64,000 nucleotides of DNA, from positions 3,658,001 to 3,722,000 of the forward strand of contig NC_063258.1 in assembly GCF_019578655.1 (NCBI RefSeq), read 5' to 3'. This document shows positions 35,871-48,168 of this stretch, piece after piece (the stretch's first letter is position 1; the number at the start of each line of letters is the position of its first letter). The stretch is from Ricinus communis. Lineage: Eukaryota; Streptophyta; Magnoliopsida; Malpighiales; Euphorbiaceae. The position numbers were made by a program, and so were the translations under genes. The notes beneath the pieces were generated by a model that made no database searches, was not told the DNA's origin, and worked only from the letters and a program-made list of their open reading frames with translations.

Positions 35871-38049
35871 TGTCACGACCCACTTTGGGGGCCCATGACC
35901 GGCACTAGGGAATGGGTAGGCTTAAGGCCACCGAAACTCGTAGTAAGCCTTACCAACCCGCAAATCCATATATACAATTAACCAAATATAAAGTAGTCAT
36001 AATTGTCTTGCATAATAAATCACCATACTACCAACAGGAGTCAGAACAATTATATAAATTTTAGAATTTCCTACTGCGGATACTCTAGAGTAAAAATGAC
36101 AAGTATAGAAGTACAAGATAATTACAAAGTCCGAAGAAGAAGAAGTCGGACTGTCGAATGTGCGATGGCGAAGGTCTTTAACTATCACCTGAAAAAATTA
36201 CAACCGAGACCGCTGCCCCGAGAGTGAGTCAAAATCAAATAATCTAAGGACTATTGCAACCTTCACATGATATATTAGTTATTCAGAACAATATACCAAT
36301 TTCTGAATATAATTGCAATCATAATATATAATCATACACCATAGTAATAAAATGATAAAAGAAGATAGTGTAAATAAATAAAGACATTTTTACTTTCACG
36401 GGACATGTGGCTAAGTAGAACCCTAACCCCAAATTCTAACAGCCATTTTGGCTCTCTTAATCCAAATAAGACTGGCGCCCCGAGAGCAATGCTCGACCAG
36501 GGACCTTACCTCCAGTCTGGTCACTTAAGTATCCAAATAAGAAATCTAGTAGCCATTCGGCTCTCTTAATCTGAGAGCAATGCTCGACCAGGGACCTTAC
36601 CTCAAGTTTGGTCACTTAAGTATCCAAATAAGCCGGCGCCCCGAGAGCAATGCTCGACCAGGGACCTTACCTCCGGCAATTTACACAAATCAGCCCGAGA
36701 GCCATGCTCACCGTGGGCAAACCCATAAATATCTTATTACATGTCCATGATCATTACCGGTATGACGCGTCCCGATGTAACCCATCAAAGTGGCATGTTC
36801 TACAAGCCACATTTCCCAATTCGCAATCATCACATATAATAAATATCATTATCTGATGAACTCATCCAACACATATCGAAATAAAGATTAAAGATTTAAG
36901 ATAAAACAACGTGCAATTTGTGAGGGGAAAAATAATAACGTTTGTCTTATTATAACATACTAATAATAATATTTATATTATTTCAAATATTAATAATCAA
37001 GTGAAATCATTTATTTTGCGATACTAATAATCATATTAAGCACAAATTCTAAATAGCATATTAAAATCAGACTAGCAATAGCACAAAGATTAAATGACTT
37101 TAACTCACAGATTTGATGCGTTCCACACCCGCTCCTACGCCTCGGGTGGAGTCAAGAGAAGGCTGAATTATCTAATAACAAAAGACATACAATTAATAGA
37201 CATTCAAAATTCTTCCTAAACTTAGACCCTAAGGTCGACCGCCTAGAATTAAATTGGACTCGAGGATTCTCGAAATTTGATGTGAACCTCCCTAAATTAC
37301 GGATATTTACCCCCGTAAAACGGGTCCAGGACTGCCAAAAACATATTAAACATGCTGGAATTTAATAACAGGAGCCGGGCCATAAGAACTGCATTAATAT
37401 TTTCCGACTCCAAAACACCACAATCCAAACAATTTAATTTGATTTATTTTTAAACTACCCAACACAAGCAATTAATAGCCTCAATAACATTCTAATATTA
37501 TAACAAAATTTTCGGAGTCTAATAAAATTATACCGAGTTAAAAATTAAAATATTCCGGCCCAGAAAACACTGGGTCCGGCCGGTCCCGCCAACGTTGTCG
37601 AATTCAAATCCGAAGCGCCTACACGAAGCTCAAGTTGCGGGGAGTCCTAAGTACAAGAGTTTTGGCCGGAAAGTGGCCGGCGGATCGGGGCCGGAAAGTC
37701 GGCCGCTCACGCGACACTTCCCAAGGCTGCCGGCAAGGATTTTCCGACGGAGGAGGGTTGCTTCCGGGGTTTTTGGGGATGGGGAGTCCGATTCCGTGTC
37801 GGTTTACGGAAAGGACGGCAGGGAGGCCGAATCGACGATGGCGCTCTTCGCCCTTCGCTTGTCAGCGGAAAGGAAGGAGGAGGGAAGGCGCGAATGGCGG
37901 CGGCAAGGCACGTAGGCGGTCGCGGGGAGAAGGCAATGACGGGAGAGGGAGAAGGAAGGGAGGAAGGAAAAGGAGGAGGGGAGGGGAAAAGGAGAGATTT
38001 ATATATATATATATATATAATTATTATTATTACAACTAAGGGTGTTACA
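35871..38049 (-). repeat. 3' LTR of the Tekay-like element
   Basis: 2179 bp. It contains three copies of a unit around GAGCAATGCTCGACCAGGGACC (36480-36670) and a GC-rich part (37560-37990), followed by a short (TA)n run (38001-38019). A stretch at about 35992-36220 has no counterpart in the other LTR. Open frames inside it (37595-38088) are chance frames in the GC-rich part. Confidence 0.92.
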
Positions 38050-38132
38050 TTCTACCCCCTTAGAAAAAAATTCGATCTCGAATTTTAAACCATGGCCCAC
38101 TTAGGATTGAAATAAATTAGGGTAGAGGCTTC

Positions 38133-38441
38133 TCATTTCTCGCTTTCGGTTTCCGGTGTACACTCTTCGGACAAATGATTCCGCCACAAAACTTTAACCA
38201 TCGGAATAATTTTAGAGCGTAGCTGGCGAACTTGAGTATCCACGATCCTGACTGGCTGCTCCTCATAAGTCAAATCTTCACCAACTTCCACATTTTGTGG
38301 TTGTAACACATGCGAAGGGTCTGAAATATACTTTCTTAACATCGATATGTGGAATACCGGATGCACGTGCGAGAAGTTCGGTGGCAAGTCTAGTTTGTAT
38401 GCCACATCTCCACCGCTTAATAATCTCAAAGGGTCCCACAT
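38133..38441 (-). CDS. Integrase C-terminus with chromodomain
   Basis: 102-codon frame. It runs from the integrase tail (YKLDLPPNFSHVHPVFHIS) to a chromodomain-like end (EEQPVRIVDTQVRQLRSKII and VKVLWRNHLSEE), ending about 85 bases before the LTR. Chromodomains at this place define the chromoviruses, where they help target heterochromatin (family knowledge). Confidence 0.85.
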   Translation of the reverse strand: MWDPLRLLSGGDVAYKLDLPPNFSHVHPVFHISMLRKYISDPSHVLQPQNVEVGEDLTYEEQPVRIVDTQVRQLRSKIIPMVKVLWRNHLSEECTPETESEK

Positions 38442-38656
38442 AACGAGGTGTCAATTTGCCCTTCTTGCCGAACCGCAACACACCACGCATAGGAGACACC
38501 TTCAAGAATACATATTCCCCAACATTGAATTCCACGTGCTTCCGCTTTGGATCCGCATAACTTTTCTGCCTACTAAAAGCTGTCTTCAGTCGCTCGCGAA
38601 TAACCAGAATCTTTTCTGAAGTGATCTGAACCAATTCCGATCCTGCTAACTTCCGT

Positions 38657-39476
38657 TCACCAACTTCTTCCCAACATACGGGATCTACACTTCCGACCAT
38701 ACAAGGCCCTCGAAGGTGCCATTTTGATACTTGCATGATAGCTGTTATTATACGCGAATTCGACCAACGGTAGATACCAATCCCATTGACCACCAAAGTC
38801 TATCACGCACAACCGAAGCATATCCTCTAAAGTCTGAATAGTCCTTTCTGATTGTCCGTCCGTCTGAGGATGGAAGGCCGCATCAAGTCCAACTGGTACC
38901 AAGTTCCTCTTGCAACTTTTCCAAAACCTTGAAGTAAATTCGCGGCCCCCTGTCAGTCACTATGGAAACCGAGACGCCGTGAAGACTAACAATCCTTTCC
39001 AGATACACTCTTGCATACTTAGCTACAGAGTAGGTAGTCTTTACCGGAAGAAAATGCGCTGACTTAGTTAATCGATCCACAATTACCCAGATGAAGTCAT
39101 AACCAGCAAAAGTCTTGGGTAAACCTGATACAAAATCCATAGTAATCCTTTCCCATTTCCACTCTGGTATAGGAAGCGGCTGCAGTAAACCAAACGGCTT
39201 CTGATGCTCTAATTTAACCTGCTGACACGTCAGACATTTGGAGACAAACTCTGCTACATCTCTCTTCATCCCGCTCCACCAATAATTTCCTTTCAAATCA
39301 TGGTACATCTTTGTGGAGCCCGGATGCACTGTAAGTTGACAAATGCGGTGAGCTTCTTCTAAAATCTCCTTCCTGAGATTATCCACATCGGGAACACACA
39401 GCCTAGAGCCCATCATGAGGGTGCCATCATCATTTATAACAAAGTTATTAGCTCGACCCTGCTGCACATCTTCCAA
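38657..39476 (-). pseudogene. Integrase of the Tekay-like element
   Basis: Frame 38883-39476 has the zinc-binding part (H near AHRICQLTVHPG, CLTCQQVK) and the core start ([25 protein letters not shown]). The last part of the core is in frame 38657-38902 ([16 protein letters not shown], with the catalytic Glu). A frame break near 38890 separates the second Asp from the Glu. Confidence 0.88.
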
Positions 39477-40214
39477 GATTTTCTACAACTGTGGGTCCCG
39501 ATTCTGAGCCATCCCGATTCACAAGCACGGACCTAATCCGGAAATGTGCTAATAATGTACCCGATTCTAATATCTCCACCTATAACCCTTGATCATACAG
39601 TTCATGCAACTCTCTAACCAAATGGCCTCTTCTACACCGACATGAGCAAGACTACTCACCGACTTCCTGCCTCAAAGCATCGACCACAACATTCGCATTA
39701 CCCGGGTGGTAGAGAATATTACAATCATAGTCCTTCGGAAGCTCTAACCACCTTCTCCGCCTCAGGTTCAAATCCTTCCCGTTGAAAAATATACTTTAAG
39801 CTTTTATGATCCAGTATAAATCTCGCACGTCTCTCCATGAGATAGTGCCTCCAAATCTTTAATGCAAAAATTATCACGCCATCTCCAAATTGTGGGTCGG
39901 GTAATTTTGTTCATGCTCTTCAATTGCCTAGACGCATAAGCTATTACCTTTCCATTTTGCATCGGAACACAACCCAAACCCACTCTAGAAGGCCGAATAC
40001 ACCGTGAATCCACCAGTCCCAAAAGGTAAGGTCTACACCGGAGTCAAGTCAAACAGTCCTTCAACTTTTGAAAGCTTCTCTCACACGCCGCTGCAATCGA
40101 AACTGACATTTTCCGAGTCAACTTAGTCAAAGGCTACCGCTATCCTCGAAAAGTCTTGCACAAATCGACGGTAGTAGCCTGCCAACCCTAGAAAGCTACG
40201 ACTTCACCACCGGG

Positions 40215-40760
40215 TTAGCCTCCGCCATTCAACACCGCCTCCACTTTCTTAGGGTCCACTTGAATACCCTCTTTAGACACTATGTGCCCTAGAAAGCAAC
40301 GCTTTCCAACCGTGAACTCGCACTTGGAGAACTTAGCGTACAATTGATGTTCCCTCAAAGTCCCAAGTACTATCCTCAAGTGCCACGCGTGCTCCTCTTC
40401 GCTTTTGGAATAAACCAAGATATCATCAATGAATACGATGACAAAACGATCCAAAAATTCCTTGAACACTCGATTCATCAAATCCATAAAAGCCGCCGGG
40501 GCATTAGTGAGTCCAAACGACATCACCAGAAACTCATAATGCCCATAACACGTCCTGAACACCGTCTTTGGCACATCTTCACCACGGATCCTTAACTGGT
40601 GATACCCCGATCGTAGATCAATCTTGGAGAAATACACAGCTCCCTGAAGCTGATCGAATAGGTCATCGATGTGAGGAAGCGGATACCGATTATGAATCGG
40701 TCGATGCAAAGACGCAAGGTACCATCCTTCTTCTTTACGAACAGAACAGGCGCACCCCAA
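40215..40760 (-). CDS. Reverse transcriptase of the Tekay-like element
   Basis: 181-codon frame. It holds [24 protein letters not shown], the [14 protein letters not shown] block and the catalytic [10 protein letters not shown]. It ends in the thumb region (EAVLNGGG). The active-site DD is intact. The stop at the end and the frame change in the RNase H region (39804-40022, with GKVIAYASRQLK) break the polyprotein. Confidence 0.88.
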   Translation of the reverse strand: MGCACSVRKEEGWYLASLHRPIHNRYPLPHIDDLFDQLQGAVYFSKIDLRSGYHQLRIRGEDVPKTVFRTCYGHYEFLVMSFGLTNAPAAFMDLMNRVFKEFLDRFVIVFIDDILVYSKSEEEHAWHLRIVLGTLREHQLYAKFSKCEFTVGKRCFLGHIVSKEGIQVDPKKVEAVLNGGG

Positions 40761-40828
40761 GGAGACGTACTAGGTCTAATGAAACCCTTATCTAGGAGGT
40801 CTTACAACTGCTCCTTTAGCTCTCTTAA

Positions 40829-41516
40829 CTAGGCCGGTGCTATTTGATAGGGCGGCAAAGAAATAGGTGTTGTACCCGGTATCACGTCGATACAGAATTC
40901 TATCTCTCTATTGGGCGGTAATCCAGGTAGTTTTTCTGGAAACACATCAAGAAACTCGCAAACCACCGGAACGTCTTCGACGCAACCTTTCCTTGCAGAG
41001 GTATCCCTAACCAAAGCCAAATATCCCTGACATCCACGGCGAAGCATCCGCCTAGCTGCAATCACTGACACGAGGTTCGAGGGAGAAGGTATCTGCTCAC
41101 CTTTAAAATAGAACTCGAGTCTCCGGGGAATTCGAAAAGTCACTTGTTTCTCCCTGCAAATTCAATATGGCGAAATGCATAGCTAACCAATCCATTCCCA
41201 ATATCACATCAAAATCCATTACATCTAAAAGAATTAGGTCAAGAACCAAATCTCGTCCCTCAACGGACACGACGGATACGTTAAGGCCTTGCTTAACGAA
41301 GTGACCGACATCGAATTCAAGCCTAACGGGTCGGACATCCAATCTTAAGGCAAAACTAGGGCGATACGAAGAATGGGTAGCCCCGTGGTCTAACAAAACT
41401 CTAGCCTCGGAATGACAAATAAGAATAGTACCTAACACCACAAACATTTGAGGCTCGCGATCTTGAGGAGTAAGGGTAAACACTCTAGCTTGCCCCCTAC
41501 CGACTGCTGAGACCAC
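40829..41516 (-). pseudogene. Protease and RT start of the Tekay-like element
   Basis: Frame 41103-41516 has the aspartic protease fold: VLLDHGATHSSY at the active site, and later LDVMDFDVILGMDWLA. The catalytic D-T/S-G reads D-H-G, so the protease would be inactive even with an open frame. Frame 40829-41143 covers the linker to RT, with EFLDVFPEKLPGLPPNREIE and then the start of the RT (TTPISLPPY). Confidence 0.85.
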
Positions 41517-41659
41517 TGAAGCTCGACCTTGAACCCTGCCCCCGACCGCCTCCGAAGATCTACCTCCAAAACTACGGGCCGGCCAACAAACCGAGATCCA
41601 TCTTGAAAATGTCCCGGTTGCAGGAAAAGTCGGTGGGTCGCACTAGCGGACGAGCCTTT

Positions 41660-42820
41660 GGAAAAGCCGGTCGATCAAATAGCGAGGACACTCTCGAGCC
41701 ATATGTCCCATCTCACCACACCTAAAACAGGCTCCACTTGGATGTTAGGCACGGTCCCCTCGATGTGACTGCCACACATCGACAAGTCTTGGCCAGAGCC
41801 AGCTGAACTCGCCCACTACCACCAAGCCCGACTGTGTCTCGAATCCTCGGCTACTCCTCCGATTACGCCTACCCTTTCTGTGGATGCGGTGACTTCTCCG
41901 CGGCTGGTCGGTACCTCCAAAGTAACTTCCACTACCATAGTACGGCACGACAGTCGCGACCGACCCTCAACCCTGGTTTTCTTCTTCCTACAATCGTCAC
42001 CCTTGACTAAACCCTCGTAGGCCATCTCCATCCCCTCGCCATGTCAAGTTAACTTTTGGGAAGCTCGCCTCCTAGATTGAACCAAGGAAACAAACTCGGG
42101 CCGAGCCTGAAATGTATTCTTTGTTCTTCCGCTCCTCACCCCACAAAGATAAGGTGCATACCTACTCAATTTGAACAAATTGCCCGTGTATTCAGCCACA
42201 GATGATTCTCCCTTAACTAACCTTTCAAACCTCTCCCTGTACTCCTGCCTTACACTGAAAGGGATGAAGTACTCTTCGAATCTGTCTCTGAATTGCCTCC
42301 ACGACAACCCATCCAGAAAGGGGCGGATATAATCTCTAAACCACTGGGATGCTATTCCCTTCAAGGAAAACCCGGCCATCTCGATGGTCCTCCTGTCAGA
42401 ATAGTGCAAATCAGACGCCCTCTTTTCAACCTCATCCAAAAAGTCCAAAGGGTCTCCAGCTGTCCCATCAAACTCCACAGGTCTTAACTTGGTATACTCA
42501 GACATAGGGACATCATCCGGATTCTTGATACCGGACCCACTAGCACGACTTCCTGCACCCTGAGCAGCCTGCTGCTGCTGGAAGACTAGCAACTGCTCTA
42601 AGGCCCTCTGCATCCCAGTCATACTGGACACAAAAGCCTCCACTGGAATTTCACCAGCACCATGTACCTCCTGAGCCTCGCCTGATCCGGTTAGGCGTCG
42701 CCGAGGCCTACCTCACCTTCTGGTACCATGGGCTGGGTCCGGAGGAGCCGTCTGAGCAGAAAACTCATCTTCGTCTTCCTGGGCCGATGCTGCAGCTGCA
42801 GTCGCTCGGGTTCTCGGCAT
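41660..42820 (-). pseudogene. Gag of the Tekay-like element
   Basis: The likely start is the ATG at 42820 (MPRTRATAAAAS), which is stopped after about 30 codons. The main 199-codon frame (42044-42643) carries the retrotransposon capsid pattern LRPVEFDGTAGDPLDFLDEV, IASQWFRDYI and FRDRFEEYFIP. A CCHC knuckle CFRCGEMGHMAREC follows at about 41690-41735 in another frame. Confidence 0.85.
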
Positions 42821-42999
42821 TGGCAAGAGCTAAAAATGAACAACAAGTTATTAACCCAACAGACTCTCTAACGTATAGCGCAGATACTAGAATCAACGAA
42901 ACATGTAAGGACAGACTCAATTTTTCCTAGTTCCCGCAGTAGTTTAGAAAGCTAACCTAGGTCGAAGGAAAAACTAAACCTAAGCTCTGATACCAACTT

Positions 43000-44850
43000 T
43001 GTCACGACCCACTTTGGGGGCCCATGACCGGCACTAGGGAATGGGTAGGCTTAAGGCCACCGAAACCCGTAGTAAGCCTTACCAACCCGCAAATCCATAT
43101 ATACAATTAACCAAATATAAAGTGAGACTGTCAGTCTCGAGAGTAAGTCAAAATCAAAAAATCTAAGGACTATTGCAACCTTCATATGATATATTAGTTA
43201 TTCAGAACAATATACCAATTTCTGAATATAATTGCAATCATAATATATAATCATACACCATAGTAATAAAATGATAAAAGAAGAGAGTGTAAATAAATAA
43301 AGACATTTTTACTTTCACGGGACGTGTGGCTAAGTAGAACCCTAACCCCAAATTCTAACAGTCATTTTGGCTCTCTTAATCCAAATAAGATCGGGCGCCC
43401 CGAGAGCAATGCTCGACCGGGGACCTTACCTCCGGTCACTTAAGTATCCAAATAAGAAATCTAGTAGCCATTCGGCTCTCTTAATCCAATAAGATCGGGC
43501 GCCCGAGAACAATGCTCGACCAGGGACCTTACCTCCCGTAATTTACACAAATCAGCCCAGAGAGCCATGCTCACCGTGGGCAAACCCATAAATATCTTAT
43601 TACATGTCCATGATCATTACCGTGCGACGTGGTCCCTGATGTAACCCATCAAAGTGGCATGTTCTACAAGCCACATTTCCCAATTCGCAATCATCACATA
43701 TAATAAATATCATTATCCGATGAACTCATCCAACACATATCGGAAATAAAGATTAAAGATTTAAGATAAAACAACGTGCAATTTGTGAGGGGAAAAATAA
43801 TAACGTTTGTCTTATTATAACATACTAATAATAATATTTATATTATTTCAAATATTAATAATCAAGTGAAATCATTTATTTTGCGATACTAATAATCATA
43901 TTAAGCACAAATTCTAAATAGCATATTAAAATCGGACTAGCAATAGCGCGAAAGATTAAATGACTTTAACTCATAGATTTGATGCGTTCCAGTCCGCTCC
44001 TACGCCTCGGGTGGAGTGGCAAGGAAGGTGAATTATCTAATAACAAAAGATGTACAATTAATAGACATTCGAAAATTCTTCCTAAACTTAGACCCTAAGG
44101 TCGACCGCCTAGAATTAAATTGGACTCGAGGATTCTGAAAATTTGATGTGAACCTCCCTAAATTACGGATATTTACCCCCCGTAAAACGGGTCCAGGACT
44201 GCCAAAAACATATCAAACATGCTGGAATTTAATAACAGGAGGCCACAAGAACTGCATTAATATTTTCCCGACTCCAAAACACCACAATCCAAACAATTTA
44301 ATTTGATTTATTTTTAAACTACCCAACACAAGCAATTAATAGCCTCAATAACATTCTAATATTATAACAAAATTTTCAGAGTCTAATAAAATTATACCGA
44401 GTTAAAAATTAAAATATTCCGCTGGCCCGAAAACACTGGGTCCTAAGCCCCGCCAATAGTGTCGGAATTCAAATCCGGAAGTGCCTACGAAGCTCAAGTT
44501 GCGGGGAGTCCTAAGTACAAGAGTTTTGGGAAAGTGGCCTAAGGCTGGCGGATCGGGGCCGAAAGTCGCTCACGCGACACTTCCCAAGGCCGGCAAGGAT
44601 TTTCCGACGGAGGAGGGTTGCTTCCGGGGTTTTTGGGGATGGGGAGTCCGATTCCGGTGTCGGTTTGCGGAAGGGCGGCAGGAGGCCAAATCGATGATGG
44701 CAGCCTCTTCGTCCTTCGGCTTGTCAGCGGAAAGGAAGGAGGAGGGAAGGCGTCACGAACGGCCGAGGCGGGGAGAAGGCAATGGGAGAGGGAGAAGGAA
44801 GGGAGGAAGGAAAAGGAGGAGGGGGAGGGGAAAAGGAGAGATTTTTTTTT

Positions 44851-44918
<68 letters not shown>

Positions 44919-44944
44919 TTATTATTACAACTAAGGGTGTTACA
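43000..44944 (-). repeat. 5' LTR of the Tekay-like element
   Basis: 1945 bp. It has only two copies of the GAGCAATGCTCGACC unit, lacks about 200 bases present near the end of the other LTR, and carries a much longer TA run (44854-44914). On its inner side, in element sense, AAGT follows the LTR's GACA end and then TGGTATCAGAGC, the initiator-tRNA-Met primer site. Confidence 0.92.
44854..44914. repeat. (TA)n microsatellite in the LTR
   Basis: About 30 TA units, against about 9 at the same place in the other LTR, so the length has changed since insertion. Confidence 0.9.
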
Positions 44945-45009
44945 ATAAATTAAGTATATATGCCAAAAAGAAATTTAGGTCTTATAAATTTTTATATATA
45001 TATTATATC

Positions 45010-47111
45010 AATGAAATAGTGGGACAAATTTGAGATGTCCAGATTTCATACCAGCATGGATATTCCAACCATATCATTAAATAAGGAAACAACCTTGTCA
45101 AAAATATTAACCTTATCATTATTCCCTCTAGAACTTATATTAATTCCCAATTGAAATTAATAAAAGACCAACATCTCAATATATCCAAAGAAAAATTGAA
45201 AAAATAAATTTTAGCAGTTGTTGAACATGATGATGATTTAATTGACAAAAAATCCTCTGTGTCATCCCAAGATTTGGCACAGGAAAATAAAAATATGTGT
45301 GCTAATATGCACACAGATAGTGAATAAGCATAACCCTACTTATTTAGTAGTTATAAAATTATATAAAGTTTATTTCTTAAAAAAAGAGAAAGAAATAAAA
45401 GAATAAGCAAAAACCACCCCTACGTGAAGATATATGAAAAAAGTCTTCAAAAAAAAAGATAAAGACAAGATAAAAAGATAAGTCTTAATATTTGGATGCA
45501 AAATTAGTGGCTCTTTGTGGCTTTAAAAGAAAAGAAGGTAGAATTAATACGAAGAAGAAAATAAAAAAAGAACACGATCAATGACACGTTCCATAAAGAG
45601 AAGAAAAGAAGACATGTCAAAATACTTATAAAGATAGCAAATGCACAATAAAAGGAAACTCATCTCGGAGAAAAAGGGAAACACACAAATCTCACCAAAC
45701 TTTTGAAAAAATACTCTGCTAGTTTCCATGTTTATAATAATTTCTAGTTTACCTTTAAGCAGTGTGCTTATTTTAGTGGATCAATAATTTTGTAAGTATA
45801 CCTTAAATAAATAAAATGTACAACGTTTTTATATCTTCCATGTTTATATATTGTCTAAATCAACTTTTTTAAATTAATATGATAATTTATATTTATTTAT
45901 TTTTACTTTTATATTTCTTTTTAAATCAAGCATTTAAATTTATCTTTCTGTTGCTTATTATAAATATTTATATTAATAATGTATATATTGAATATTGTGA
46001 TTTGTATTAAATTAGTCGTTAGCATTAATTATAATCCAATTATTAAATCATCCATACTAAAATCATAAAGAACAATTAAATAATAAGCTAAATTAAATAG
46101 AAAACCTTAAGTAGACTTTAAATAAACCTTAAATGGGAATAATAAGCTAAATTAAATAGAAAATCTTAAGTAAATATTAAATAAACCTTAAGCGAGCCTT
46201 AAATAAATCTTAAATTGTAATAATAAATTAAATTAAATAGAAAACATTAAGTAAGCTTTAAATAAATCTTAAATGATATCAGAGCCTAAAGATTAATGAA
46301 TATATAAGATTGTCAAGTTTAATAAATATAAAATATTTAGAGAATAATTAAATCTTCTTATACTAAAGTTGCAGTAGCTGTTACCCATCTTAAGAATTTG
46401 ATAAAGAGTGTTGTAGTGTAAATCTATTGGCTGTGTACCAAGATTGATATAATTTATTCTACAAATATTGTATAATATTAAAGCTTAAAGAGCAATTTGC
46501 CCTAGCTGGATTCAATGGCCAATTAAGAGCCAAAATATCCACTTTGACGTTTTCCACATGCACGTGAACTTTAATTTCTCACAAAAGTGTGTCTATGTAT
46601 TTAACAGTATTTTCTTTTATAAAAAATTTGATTTATTTCTTTTTTGAAAATATTCATCGGGGCAAATTCACTAAAGAGAAAGAGAGAGAGAAAAAAAGAA
46701 ATGATTATTAAAGCTTTTACTAATGTAAAACTTTCTTTCTCTATTATAATAGAAGTTGTTGTCTTGTCTTTCTTAAATTGAAGCAAGCTCCTTCTCTTAA
46801 ATTCTTATTTCTTATTCTAGAGTTTTTTTACTTCTTAATCTTACGTCTACTTTTTTAGCATGCCGTCTTTGAAGAGAGTATTAAAGGTGATTCTCTCTTT
46901 TTGTCTATATTGGTATTCTTGATTTTATTCTTTTAGCTTGTTTTCAGTTGTAAAGTCTTGATTTTTAATAGTATTTGTTGATGGGTAGTTCAATCATATC
47001 ACTTCTATGTCGAGATCTCGATAATTTTTATTTATTATTTTAAGTTGAGAAGGATGAGAAATAGTTGTGTTTTTATTGAATGAGATACCTAGTTCTTGAT
47101 CTAGCGATTGC
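45010..47111. other. AT-rich spacer without recognised gene
   Basis: No protein-like frame, no RNA gene and no clear transposon ends. It contains the tandem repeat at 46078-46275. Confidence 0.5.
46078..46275. repeat. Three diverged tandem repeats of about 65 bp
   Basis: Units start near 46080, 46140 and 46218. Each contains AATAA, TAAATTAAATAGAAAA, a CTTAAGTAA-like block and TTAAATAAA(C/T)CTTAA. Small indels separate the units. No function visible. Confidence 0.75.
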
Positions 47112-47393
47112 TGTTATAATGTGGAGAAATAATGCTAAAATATCACAGAAATGTGAACAAACAAGCAAGAAAATTAAAAACACAAGGATTTAACGAGGTT
47201 CGGCAATGTGCCTACGTCCTCGGAAGCGATGAGCGGTTGTGACTATTATTATTAGTTAATCATACACACTATTAGGTCATATATATATATATATAACCCT
47301 TACAAAAATACCTTGTACCGTACCACGGGAGCGTTGCGCTGTGCTCCGCTCCAGCATCTGTCCCTTAAACTGGTATATGAGCCATACCTAACA
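47112..47393 (-). repeat. 3' LTR of the truncated copia element
   Basis: Borders TG...CA are placed by the purine tract (47394-47405) on the inner side and by the TGTT/AACA inverted ends. The other LTR is missing, so the outer border rests on the inverted repeat only. A short (TA)n run lies at about 47280-47296. Confidence 0.7.
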
Positions 47394-47482
47394 AATCTCC
47401 ACCTTGGCGAATATCAAGCCCCTAAGGAGATGAAACCATGGAGTTTCTCACACACCAAAGTGGGTTGAGCTACCATGCTTAT

Positions 47483-47791
47483 CTAGCAACTATAAACATT
47501 GAACAAGTCCAAGCAATGCATGAACTTGTTGGTAGGAACCGGCTTAGTCAACATATCAGCTGCATTCTCACTAGTATGAACCTTCTGTAACAGTATCTCA
47601 CTAGATGCAATCAACTCTCTAATCTTATGATACCTGAGGTCAATATGCTTAGTTCTAGCATGGTACACCTGGTTCTTAGCCAAATGAATAGCACTTTGAT
47701 TATCACAATACAACTGAACTCCACCTTGCTGAACACCCAGTTCCTTTACTAGCCCAGTCAGCCATAAAGCTTCTTTAGCCTTCATCGCCAT
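47483..47791 (-). CDS. RNase H end of the truncated copia element
   Basis: 102-codon frame with KEALWLTGLVKELGV, DNQSAIHLAKN and TKHIDLRYHKIREL, ending at TNKFMHCLDLFNV about 90 bases before the LTR. Earlier RNase H parts lie in broken frames up to 48170. Confidence 0.85.
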   Translation of the reverse strand: MAMKAKEALWLTGLVKELGVQQGGVQLYCDNQSAIHLAKNQVYHARTKHIDLRYHKIRELIASSEILLQKVHTSENAADMLTKPVPTNKFMHCLDLFNVYSC

Positions 47792-48168
47792 GTACTCGAC
47801 TTCGCCAGATAATGCTACAATGGACTGAACTGTTGATTTCCAACATATAGGCCCTCCACCAAGAGTAAAAACATACCCAATAGTAGACCTTTAATCATCC
47901 AAATCACCAGCATAGTCTGAATCCATATACCCTACAACTAAAGGAGCATCTTGCTGACTACCGAAAACACTTCCATGCCCTATAGTACCCTTCAGATACC
48001 TAAAAATCCACTTGACTGCTTCCCAATGTCGCCTACCTAGTTTAGACATGTATTTACAAGGCGAGTACATACCATTGCATACATCAAGCAGGCAACTGCA
48101 CTGGCAAATGGAACCTTCGCCATGTCTTCAATTTCCCTATCTGTCTTAGGACACTGTTCTAAAGAAAG

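Larger units (their letters stand above)
35871..44944 (-). mobile_element. Tekay-type Ty3-gypsy chromovirus, full structure, inactive
   Basis: Minus-strand element. Left (3') LTR 35871-38049, right (5') LTR 43000-44944. Ends are TGTAACACC and GGGTCGTGACA in element sense. A 5-bp target duplication, ATAAA, lies at 35866-35870 and 44945-44949. The primer site TGGTATCAGAGC lies next to the 5' LTR and the purine tract AAGGGGGTAGAA next to the 3' LTR. Order is gag, protease, RT, RNase H, integrase, chromodomain, which together with the sequence motifs suits the Tekay/Del lineage. Stops and frame changes separate most domains. It inserted into the Helitron-like repeat. Confidence 0.93.
34435..45007 (-). 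mobile_element. Helitron-like AT-rich repeat, copy 2 (interrupted)
   Basis: Pieces at 34435-34952, about 35766-35870 and 44945-45007 align in order with the copy at 25062-25688. The interruptions are an Athila-LTR-like fragment and a Tekay element. On the minus strand the far end reads CGTACAACACATGGATAAACGACTAG followed by T, a weak hairpin plus the CTAG end typical of plant Helitrons. No Rep/helicase frame is present. Confidence 0.5.

Noticed and set aside
36480..36670. Regularly spaced GAGCAATGCTCGACC units looked like a CRISPR-like array
   Set aside because: Three uneven units inside an LTR of a plant retrotransposon; no spacers of uniform length.
37595..38088. GC-rich open frames of 64-134 aa, with partners at 44481-44953
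   Set aside because: Both sets are in the same part of the two Tekay LTRs and run into TA microsatellite; not conserved in frame between the LTRs.
40344..40795. Plus-strand frames opposite the Tekay RT
   Set aside because: Antisense shadows of the RT frame.
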